Assembly: GCF_001690355.1 (NCBI RefSeq)
Contig: NZ_LZHG01000022.1
Location: forward strand, 33,101-97,100
DNA length: 64,000 bases
Direction: 5' to 3'
Source of the DNA: Gilliamella sp. Choc4-2
Lineage (GTDB): Bacteria; Pseudomonadota; Gammaproteobacteria; Enterobacterales; Orbaceae
The notes under the pieces were generated by a model. That model did not search any database. It was given only the letters and a program-made list of their open reading frames with translations, and was not told the origin of the DNA. The position numbers were made by a program, and so were the translations under genes. Below are positions 11,007-18,635 of the stretch, piece after piece. Within the stretch, counting starts at the first letter, position 1, and each line of letters opens with the position of its first letter.

Positions 11007-11289
11007 TCAACCAACAATATCGCCTAATATGATTAATATGGCAATAAATAAACTATTGACGATATTTTTTGAATTGATTTCGTTAATAGCATATTTGTTC
11101 AATATCATTGGGGAAGTAATAAATAGCAAAAGTGAAGTAGGTAACTGTAAAAAGAAAATAGGTAATATTCGCTTAATAAGTTTTCTGCTAATCTGATAGG
11201 TTGTCGTATCTGACGATATAAAAAATATTCATCAATATCCAATAAGATAAAACTAGCAATGAAGATAGTCTAAAAAATGACTTTTTCAT
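11007..11289 (-). pseudogene. Frameshifted membrane protein, family unknown
   Basis: ATG at 11289 starts MKKSFFRLSSLLVLSYWI and a hydrophobic segment, but that frame stops after about 33 codons. Shifting frame at the six-A run (11220-11225) reopens it. The reading then passes ISSDTTTYQISRKLIKRILP and two hydrophobic stretches to a TGA at 11007-11009. Together that is a protein of about 90 residues with three hydrophobic segments, broken by one homopolymer slip. It may be a sibling of the neighbouring decayed ORF. A sequencing error in the A run cannot be excluded. Confidence 0.5.
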
Positions 11290-11305
11290 CTCTATATCCT
11301 TATAT

Positions 11306-12268
11306 TTATATGTTATTTTTATTCATTTCAACAAGTAACATTAGTTTTAACTTCGTATTTATCTCACTAAAAGCAAATTCTTTTACAGAATTAATAATTA
11401 ACAATGCCGCTTGCCATTGAGCAAACTCTGGATCTTTAAAAAGCAGTTTATTGGTTAACTGATCGTTTACTTGATTTAAAGTTTGTTTGTAGTATGATAA
11501 ATCATCCATTTCTAACGCATATTCTTCGTTTTGTTGCCAAAACTCAAGTAATTTAGGTAAATCACATTGGCTTAAAAGCGTATAAGCACACTTTTTAGGT
11601 GCTAGATTGTTCAGTAATCGATAACCTCTAAAAGCTTTACTTTGTGAAAATAGATGCAAATTAAATCGACTTAGCTCAATAGCAAAATTAAATAAATCAT
11701 ATTTGTTGCCTTGCTTGATTTCAAGTTCAACTTCCTTAATGGGGATAGATTGATTATTTGAACTAATTTGCCCTTGATCTAACGCAACTTCAATTTCACT
11801 ACTTGCAAACGAAATTAACCACGCCTGCCGTTCAAAATTGGTGGTAAATAGAGGCTGTAAATTCCGTTGTAGCTGAGCAACATCACAGTCATTTGGTAAT
11901 GCATGACAAGGTAATGCGGTTAAATCAGGAACAGAGTCAGGCAAATCGACATTAAATTCAGCACGCTCATGCAACCCCGGAGTCGATTTTTTATCCCGTT
12001 TTAATGTGATCTCAAAAAATTTTATTAAACCATCATCACACTTTCTTACACGCAACCCACAACCGTGATTACGCAAGTAATAATCACTAGTATCGTAATA
12101 GGTATTGATCAGATTTAGTTTAGTAAAACTATGTTTGGCCGATGATAATGTTGGTGATATTGCCGAAAATTCAGCTTCGTCACAATCGATCCATTGATCT
12201 AAATAATATTTTAAACTAACAATGTCGCTAGTATTGATTTCAAACTTTAATTCGATTTCGTTACTCAT
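11306..12268 (-). CDS. ygiF: CYTH-domain inorganic triphosphatase, short form
   Basis: CYTH/triphosphate-tunnel enzyme expected to hydrolyse inorganic triphosphate. The N-terminal EIELKFEI gives the ExExK metal and phosphate signature, with further tunnel residues in LRVRKCDDG, EITLKR and EVELEIKQG. The CYTH core ends near residue 220. E. coli YgiF has 433 residues with a C-terminal CHAD domain. Here only about 95 residues follow the core, so the CHAD domain is lost or reduced to a stub. The gene order ygiF-glnE supports the assignment. Confidence 0.88.
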   Translation of the reverse strand: MSNEIELKFEINTSDIVSLKYYLDQWIDCDEAEFSAISPTLSSAKHSFTKLNLINTYYDTSDYYLRNHGCGLRVRKCDDGLIKFFEITLKRDKKSTPGLHERAEFNVDLPDSVPDLTALPCHALPNDCDVAQLQRNLQPLFTTNFERQAWLISFASSEIEVALDQGQISSNNQSIPIKEVELEIKQGNKYDLFNFAIELSRFNLHLFSQSKAFRGYRLLNNLAPKKCAYTLLSQCDLPKLLEFWQQNEEYALEMDDLSYYKQTLNQVNDQLTNKLLFKDPEFAQWQAALLIINSVKEFAFSEINTKLKLMLLVEMNKNNI

Positions 12269-12359
12269 TCATCTATTTTTTCGTTATTTTTTAATATAAT
12301 CAACGATGACTTTCTTTTATACATTACAACGAATAACCATTAACTAACAATATTACAAA

Positions 12360-12767
12360 TTATTTTACAACTCGAAATGGATTAGGTTTTGGTTTAGATT
12401 TTTCAGGTTGTTGAGATAAAGATTCACGCCGTACCTGATATTGAGGCTCATCTTCAAATCCCATACCGACACCATTTTCACGAGCATAAATTGCTTTGAT
12501 TGCAGCTATTGGCACCACAATATGCTGAGACACACCAGAAAAGCGAGCATTGAATTCAATTTTTTCATTTGTTACTGAATATTGGCCAACTGAATGTGGT
12601 GCAATATTCAGTACAATTTGATTGTTTTTAACAAACTCTTGTGGAACAACCACACCATATACTTTTGTATCTACAACAATATATGGTGTTAATTCATTAT
12701 CTAATATCCAATCATAAAAAGCTCTAAATAAATAAGGGCGACGGGCAGACATTTGGTTAGGATCCAT
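12360..12767 (-). CDS. sspB: ClpXP protease specificity-enhancing factor SspB
   Basis: Adaptor that binds ssrA-tagged, ribosome-rescued proteins and delivers them to ClpXP. The substrate-binding domain is complete, from RPYLFRAFYDWILDN through NIAPHSVGQ to FSGVSQHIVVPIAAIKAIYARENG. A variable linker follows, and the last residues FRVVK match the C-terminal ClpX-docking motif of E. coli SspB (LRVVK). The 135-residue length is shorter than E. coli (165), owing to the linker. It sits just downstream of sspA, as usual. Confidence 0.95.
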   Translation of the reverse strand: MDPNQMSARRPYLFRAFYDWILDNELTPYIVVDTKVYGVVVPQEFVKNNQIVLNIAPHSVGQYSVTNEKIEFNARFSGVSQHIVVPIAAIKAIYARENGVGMGFEDEPQYQVRRESLSQQPEKSKPKPNPFRVVK

Positions 12768-12817
12768 ATATAAGAAGCACCTTTTAATTAATAAGTAAAG
12801 TAGATAAATGTATAATG

Positions 12818-13450
12818 TTATAGCCTTATCTTTTTTTCATCTTCTGTTAATGAATTAATAAAAGCTGGACGTTCAAAAATACGTGCCATATAACTTAAAT
12901 AATTTTTTTCAGCAACTTTTGGAAGTTCTATTTCCAGTAACGGCAGACGCCAAAGTAAAGGAGCAAAGTAACAATCGCATAATGTGAAATCATCACTCAT
13001 AAAGTAATCTTTTTCTTTAAATATCACTGAAATAGCGACAAGATCATCTAGAAGGTTTTTACGTGCAATTTTAGCTACATCACTATCAGGATCGGCAAGA
13101 ATCGTTTGATAAGCTCGATACCATTCTCGCTTCATTCGATACATTGTTAGCCGAGAATTTGCACGTACAATCGGATAAACTGGCATTAACGGAGGATGAG
13201 GAAACCGCTCATCAAGGTACTCTAACGCGATATGTGATTCGTATAACGTCAGATCCCGATCAATTAATGTTGGAATAGTAGCATATGGATTGAGATCCAA
13301 TAATTCTTGAGGTAAGTTACCTGCTTTTACAAACTCAATCTCAGCAGTTACACCTTTTTCTGCCAACACAAAACGAATCTGATGGCCGTAAATATCTGTT
13401 GTATCACAAAATAATGTCATTACAGAACGTTTATTAACAGCAACAACCAT
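12818..13450 (-). CDS. sspA: Stringent starvation protein A
   Basis: Glutathione-S-transferase-fold protein that binds RNA polymerase and supports stationary-phase, acid-stress and phage late transcription. The N-terminal thioredoxin-like part (NKRSVMTLFCDTTDIYGHQIR) and the PHPPLMPVYP segment, implicated in the surface-exposed pocket, are conserved. The helical C domain follows (CDCYFAPLLWRLP). The start at 13450 keeps the conserved MxVAxNKRSVM beginning. The protein stops a few residues earlier than in E. coli. Confidence 0.95.
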   Translation of the reverse strand: MVVAVNKRSVMTLFCDTTDIYGHQIRFVLAEKGVTAEIEFVKAGNLPQELLDLNPYATIPTLIDRDLTLYESHIALEYLDERFPHPPLMPVYPIVRANSRLTMYRMKREWYRAYQTILADPDSDVAKIARKNLLDDLVAISVIFKEKDYFMSDDFTLCDCYFAPLLWRLPLLEIELPKVAEKNYLSYMARIFERPAFINSLTEDEKKIRL

Positions 13451-13685
13451 GTTAACTCCAAATATGCAAAATTATAAAAATGAGTGTACAGGATTACTAT
13501 TCTAGCAAATTGGATAACAAATTTGTTAAAAAAAATAATTTTTCTTACTAACTTTATAGAATTCACATTCTTTCTGACAAAATATTTAACAAAAGCCTTA
13601 TATTTTATTTAAATATCATGTCATTTAAATGATCAAAACATGAAGATATAATTATTTCAATTAATTATATTTATTTTAAATACCA

Positions 13686-13711
13686 AAAAACCCAGAAAAT
13701 ACTGGGTTTTT
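13686..13711 (-). terminator. Terminator downstream of rpsI
   Basis: 10-bp stem AAAAACCCAG / CTGGGTTTTT with a 6-base loop, 33 bases after the rpsI stop. A T-run follows on the minus strand. It separates the ribosomal-protein pair from sspA-sspB, which therefore likely have their own promoter in 13451-13685. Confidence 0.88.
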
Positions 13712-13743
13712 GAAGAAATTGTAACTTCTTTTGTAATTTACAA

Positions 13744-14139
<396 letters not shown>

Positions 14140-14147
14140 TTATCCCC

Positions 14148-14576
14148 TTAAATATCTAATATTTGCGGTTGCTGTGCCGCATGATTGTGCTCACTACCAG
14201 CATAAACTTTAAGTTTACGGTACATTGCACGACCAAGAGGACCTTTCGGTAGCATGCCTTTTACAGCAATTTCGATAACTTGTTCAGGATGACGTTCAAT
14301 CATTTCCTTAAAAGTCGCTTCTTTAAGTCCACCGATGTAGCCAGTATGACGATAATAGATTTTATCAGTGCGTTTTTTGCCTGTTACAGCAACTTTTTCT
14401 GCATTAATAACAATAATGTAGTCACCTGTATCAACATGTGGTGTGTATTCTGCTTTGTGTTTACCACGCAAACGGTTTGCGATTTCAGAGGCTAAACGAC
14501 CCAACGTTTTACCTGCTGCATCAACAACATACCAGTCGCGTTTAACTGTTTCTGGTTTAGCTGAAAAAGTACTCAT
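14148..14576 (-). CDS. rplM: 50S ribosomal protein L13
   Basis: Early-assembly large-subunit protein; in E. coli it also represses translation of its own operon. The 142 residues match the family length, with [33 protein letters not shown] and the [21 protein letters not shown] stretch. It leads the rplM-rpsI pair. The 278 bases upstream, shared with the divergent yrbL, contain a small AACAGC/GCTGTT hairpin near 14699-14723 that could belong to the leader. Confidence 0.99.
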   Translation of the reverse strand: MSTFSAKPETVKRDWYVVDAAGKTLGRLASEIANRLRGKHKAEYTPHVDTGDYIIVINAEKVAVTGKKRTDKIYYRHTGYIGGLKEATFKEMIERHPEQVIEIAVKGMLPKGPLGRAMYRKLKVYAGSEHNHAAQQPQILDI

Positions 14577-14854
14577 TCGTAATTATCCAATTTTAATTAA
14601 TCTCACGTCAATAAATCACTTGATTTATTTACACTTTTTGATTGCAATTTTTAATTAACTAACCCCTTCGAGCTGTTATATTAACTTTGACAACCGAAAA
14701 CAGCGTTGGGAAAAATGCTGTTGTAACGTGGGTTGAGTTATTATACAGTAATATAATAAAAGTGCTAGAACTTAAAATAAAAAATGTGGCAAGAAAAAAA
14801 ACTTGCTGATAAACTTCAGACCAACATTTACTAACTATCTTAATACTAAATTAA

Positions 14855-15475
14855 ATGAAAAATATAATTCAACTAACTGATAAAGATTACATTAGCAAAG
14901 GGTTGCACCGAAAATGTTATCATCATCCAGATGATCCGAATAAATGTATTAAAATTAATTATAATGAGGGTGCAGAACAAGAAACAAATCGTGAAATTGC
15001 CTACTATAAACATTTAATAAAAAGGAATATTTCTTGGAATACTCTCGCAAAATATTATGGCCCTGTTCAAACCAGCTTAGGTGAAGGACAACTCTTTGAA
15101 CTTATTCGAGATTATGATGGAAAAATCTCAACTTCTTTAGATAAGTTTTTTGCCGATGAACAATTAACTAAACAACATTATGATGAACTTGTAGCATCTT
15201 TACGGGAATTAAAATCAGAATTACTTCAAAACCGTATCATTACAATGACAATAAAAAGTAAAAATATCTTATTTCAACGTGTTTCCCCGAATCAAAATCG
15301 TTTGATTATTATTGATAATATTGGTAACTCCACATTTATACCTGTTTCTAATTATATTTCTTTTTTTGCAACCGCAAAAATTGAGCGAAAATGGCAACAA
15401 TTTTTAAAACTGATTCTTCATGAAAATTGGTATAATCCAGAACTTAATAGTTTAGTTGCTCGAGTGAATAGGTAG
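14855..15475 (+). CDS. yrbL: YrbL family protein (PhoP-regulated kinase-like)
   Basis: YrbL proteins have a protein-kinase-like fold and in enteric bacteria are controlled by PhoPQ and BasRS; the substrate is unknown. The 206 residues align with E. coli YrbL: GLHRKCYHHPDDPNKCIKI (nucleotide-binding strand with Lys), REIAYYKHL, the catalytic-loop-like segment NRIITMTIKSKNILFQ, and IIDNIGNST in the place of the DFG-like metal motif. It is divergent from rplM. Its 3' end faces the basS remnant, so a kinase-like gene that the same two-component system controls in relatives lies directly beside it. Confidence 0.9.
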   Translation: MKNIIQLTDKDYISKGLHRKCYHHPDDPNKCIKINYNEGAEQETNREIAYYKHLIKRNISWNTLAKYYGPVQTSLGEGQLFELIRDYDGKISTSLDKFFADEQLTKQHYDELVASLRELKSELLQNRIITMTIKSKNILFQRVSPNQNRLIIIDNIGNSTFIPVSNYISFFATAKIERKWQQFLKLILHENWYNPELNSLVARVNR

Positions 15476-15502
15476 TCCATAATTGTGCAATCGTCTCTTG
15501 AG

Positions 15503-16519
15503 CTATATCTTGTCGATTTTTTTAAGGTAAATACATCCATGATGTAATTTTACAATACGGCTAACAATACACAGACCAAGATCAACACCATCATGTTTAC
15601 GATCCATGTGGAAAAAAGCTTGTGTCAATTTTTCACTTTTTGACTCATCAATGACTGTTGCTTCATCTTCAACTGATATAATGATAACTTTTTTATCGTT
15701 ATAGCAATTTACAAAAATTTTGGTATTTTCAGAGCGGTAGCAACAACTATTTTCTACTAAGTTGTGAACTAATAATTTAAATAATGTAGCATCACCATTA
15801 AAAATATGATGATTATTCACTTACAATTGGACATACGGTCCTTTTCGTAACGTTAATTCATTCATTAATGGAACTATAATATCATTATGAAAATTAATGA
15901 GTTGATATTTACCTATTGTAAATTTCTGATTGCTCTAGCAAACATTAGTAGCTGTTCAACTAATCAATACACTCAATGAGTTCCTTACAATCAATATTAT
16001 GTTTATTTTCTAATAACTCTAAATGTAAACTAATACCAACAAGTGACGTTCTCATTTCATGAGCAACATTTTCTGTAAAAAACGCGCTTGTGATAAAGAA
16101 TTACCCAAATGAACAAAAAGATTATTTAAAACAGTGGTAATCGATTTAATTTCACACATGTTACTGATTGGCTCAATAGGGTTGAGATTTTTCTCTGTGC
16201 GTTAATTAAGATCTTTTTCCAGCACATTTAGTGATTTAGTTGTCCATTTAATCGCTTTATAAGATAAAAATAGTATGACAAGTATCATTGTAAAGATGGA
16301 ACAAAATAAAGCAAAAATAGCTTCTAATTCTTCATGTTCAACGACTTCATCAATTTTATTTTGTCTTAATATTAAATTAACCAATACTCGATTTGTTCTT
16401 TAATTTCGTGCCATAACCAAAAAATAGTATAATTTGGTAAATTAACTTAATCGTTCCTAAAGTGAAAAAAGGTTCCAACGGATGCTTTGACGGGTATGAT
16501 TAAGTGATGATGAATCCAT
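15503..16519 (-). pseudogene. basS: Broken sensor kinase BasS/PmrB
   Basis: Pieces of a BasS-type histidine kinase lie in order but in different frames. From the ATG at 16519: TRQSIRWNLFS; then FWLWHE (16405-16422) from the first helix and periplasmic part; a second helix (16202-16384); and the phospho-acceptor box AHEMRT (about 16047-16064) within [20 protein letters not shown]. That last frame then meets an in-frame stop. The ATPase part (15503-15820) retains LLVHNLVENS and VEDEATVIDESKSEKL, but DEGPG-type and GGIGLGL-type residues are altered and the end is frameshifted. Several independent lesions make this a true pseudogene. It lies directly downstream of intact basR. Confidence 0.9.
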
Positions 16520-16583
16520 AATTGCCTTTTACTTTGAGTAATATGTTTAGTTAAACTAAGGTGATTTTAAATTAAAAAATGTA

Positions 16584-17246
16584 TTAATGCCTCACATTAA
16601 GTTGATAACCATATCCACGCACTGTTCTGATTATATTTTTACCTAATTTATTTCGTAATCCATGAATATAAACCTCAAGAACATTTGAACTAGGATCTCT
16701 TTGCCAATCATAAAGATCATTTTGCAATAAATCACGATGTACTTTCTCGCCTGCTTTTAACATTAATCTAGAAAGAATGATAAACTCTTTAGGCGTTAAT
16801 ACCACGTCTTGATTATTGAAAGTTACTTTTTGTTGTTTGATATCCATTGTGATTAAACCATAACTGATAAGATTATTAGCCGTTCCTTGGTTGCGACGAA
16901 TTAACGCTCTTATTCTTGCCAATAATTCTGATAAGGCAAAAGGCTTAACTAAATAATCATCAGCACCAAGATCTAAACCTTCAACTCTATCTTCTATGGA
17001 ATCTCGAGCAGTAAGAATAAGAACTGGTGTATCTATTTTATTTTTACGCCAACGAGTAAGCAATTCTAATCCATCACAATCAGGTAAACCTAGATCTAAA
17101 ATAATAACGCTAAATTGTCCAAATTGAATATATTGTTCAGCTTGTTTACCATTTGACGCTATTTCACAAACATAACCGTTTGAAGTTATACCAGAATAAA
17201 GTCCTCTTTGTAACAAACTATCATCTTCCACAATAAGTATTTTCAT
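16584..17246 (-). CDS. basR: Response regulator BasR/PmrA
   Basis: OmpR-type transcription factor that in enterics controls lipid A and envelope modification in response to iron, acid and cationic peptides. The receiver domain has the acidic pair EDD at residues 7-9, phospho-acceptor Asp51 in ILDLGLPD and the conserved LVKPFAL Lys. The winged-helix DNA-binding domain (LTPKEFIILSRLMLKAGEKVHR to RTVRGYGYQL) is complete and very close to E. coli BasR. Its partner kinase downstream is destroyed, so it may be phosphorylated by another kinase or small phosphodonors, or be on the way to loss. QseB is the nearest alternative family. Confidence 0.88.
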   Translation of the reverse strand: MKILIVEDDSLLQRGLYSGITSNGYVCEIASNGKQAEQYIQFGQFSVIILDLGLPDCDGLELLTRWRKNKIDTPVLILTARDSIEDRVEGLDLGADDYLVKPFALSELLARIRALIRRNQGTANNLISYGLITMDIKQQKVTFNNQDVVLTPKEFIILSRLMLKAGEKVHRDLLQNDLYDWQRDPSSNVLEVYIHGLRNKLGKNIIRTVRGYGYQLNVRH

Positions 17247-17402
17247 TATAGTTTACCCTATTACGGATTTTCGTTCTTATTAAGTTAATATTGATTCAGT
17301 ATACGCTTTGATATGCCCATCCAAAAACATTTAATAAAAAATTATAATAAATAATACTTTTCCCTTTGTGAAACAAATTATTTATTTACTTTGAAAAATT
17401 AA

Positions 17403-17912
17403 TCAGCATTTCCTAACAAAGTAGGCTGATAATATGCTAACAATGAACCCAATAATGATATCTAAAGGCCAATGGATACCTAAATAGACTCGGCTCCAAC
17501 AAACCAATAAAGCTACTCCAACACAGAGGTACAGCAATGCTCTAAACTGTTGTTTGTAATTGAAAAGAATTGTTAGAGAAATAGTCCATACAAAAACAGC
17601 ATGTTGGCTTGGCAATGAGCTATTTTTTCCATGATGCAGATAATTAGTCCCTATTTCCATTTCAAAAGGACGCGGTGAATAAAAAAGATAACGAATAACA
17701 AAAGTGATCCATAATGCCAGCATTAAACCAATTATAATTTTAATTATTAATTGCCTACTAATTGGTTTAATTAACCAATAAACACCTAAGATAATAATAG
17801 GAAAATAAATTAAATAGCTAGCACAAAAGATAGCAAAATTTATAAAAATTTTTGATGCATGCTCTGAAGCATTAATTAATAAAAAAAGTTGAATATTGAT
17901 ATTGCGCCACAT
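17403..17912 (-). CDS. PAP2-family undecaprenyl-diphosphatase (BcrC/YbjG-like)
   Basis: Integral-membrane phosphatase expected to recycle undecaprenyl pyrophosphate to the monophosphate lipid carrier; relatives give bacitracin resistance. About five hydrophobic helices. The PAP2 signature is complete: KxxxxxxRP-type SPRPFE, PSQH (with the catalytic His), and SRVYLGIHWPLD. The start INIQLFLLINASEHA and the GTNYLHHG segment resemble E. coli YbjG, though this protein (169 residues) is shorter at its C terminus. An upstream repeat matches the BasR/PmrA box, which suits the adjacent basR. Confidence 0.82.
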   Translation of the reverse strand: MWRNINIQLFLLINASEHASKIFINFAIFCASYLIYFPIIILGVYWLIKPISRQLIIKIIIGLMLALWITFVIRYLFYSPRPFEMEIGTNYLHHGKNSSLPSQHAVFVWTISLTILFNYKQQFRALLYLCVGVALLVCWSRVYLGIHWPLDIIIGFIVSILSAYFVRKC

Positions 17913-18635
17913 GAAATACTCATCAAAATGATTTAAACTTTAAACTAATTTAATAATTTAATCTTAAAAGAACCTTAAAAAATATTTACTGATTAAAAAT
18001 ATAAAACTAATTTTAAACAATATATTTATATTATTAATATTTGTACCCAAACACTATAACTTTATTTTCGATAGTGATGAGACAACTATATTAAGCAGAA
18101 CATAGATAATAGAATAGACTATTATGAAAAATAAAAATATTTCCTCTCGATGGGCTATACTTAGGCATTCCCCTGGATCAACAATAAAAGTAAACTCTGC
18201 AACACCAACAATGTGTCAGAGACGCATTTTTAATCAAAGATACTCATTGAGTAACAAAAGATAGCAAAGCCATTGTAATGTTTGTGGCTAAGCAATATAA
18301 ATAATTACTTTTTTATCCAAATTTAAAGAAAATGCACTTGCTATTGATCTTTGCCAATCACAATTATTCCTGCATGCACACAATGCCCAATATATGCCGC
18401 ATTAATAAGTAATAATGTGTAGCTCACAGCAGCAATAGCAGAAACATTCACATTAAGTAATACAAGCAATAAAAAGCATGTCCAATTATCATAATTACTT
18501 GAATCGCTCTTAAAAATCCGAGTATATCTATTAATAAATACCAAAAGATCCTTTTAGAAATAGTAAAACAAGTTAAAATTTCATCCTTAACTGCATTTGA
18601 TTTTTATTCGTTCAATAGCTATTTGAAATGTCTTA
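17913..18635. other. Gene-poor stretch between PAP2 gene and pbpC
   Basis: About 720 bases without a convincing gene. It holds the PmrA-like box near its left end. On the plus strand an ATG at 18124 opens 47 codons (RWAILRHSPGSTIKVNSATP...) that look protein-like but end in a stop. On the minus strand 18341-18544 encodes 67 hydrophobic residues. Neither is recognised. Both could be fragments of decayed genes. Confidence 0.4.
17963..17979 (-). promoter_or_regulatory. BasR/PmrA-type box upstream of PAP2 gene
   Basis: Read on the gene's strand this is TTTAAGGTTCTTTTAAG: two TTTAAG hexamers five bases apart, 51 bases before the start codon. The published PmrA consensus YTTAAK-N5-YTTAAK is met exactly in that orientation. 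Because the region is AT-rich a chance match is possible, but the position and the adjacent basR gene support it. Confidence 0.6.

Noticed and set aside
14838..14854. TTAA repeats 11 bases apart just before the yrbL start
   Set aside because: They fit the PmrA box only in the TTAA core and lie too close to the start codon to act as an activator site.
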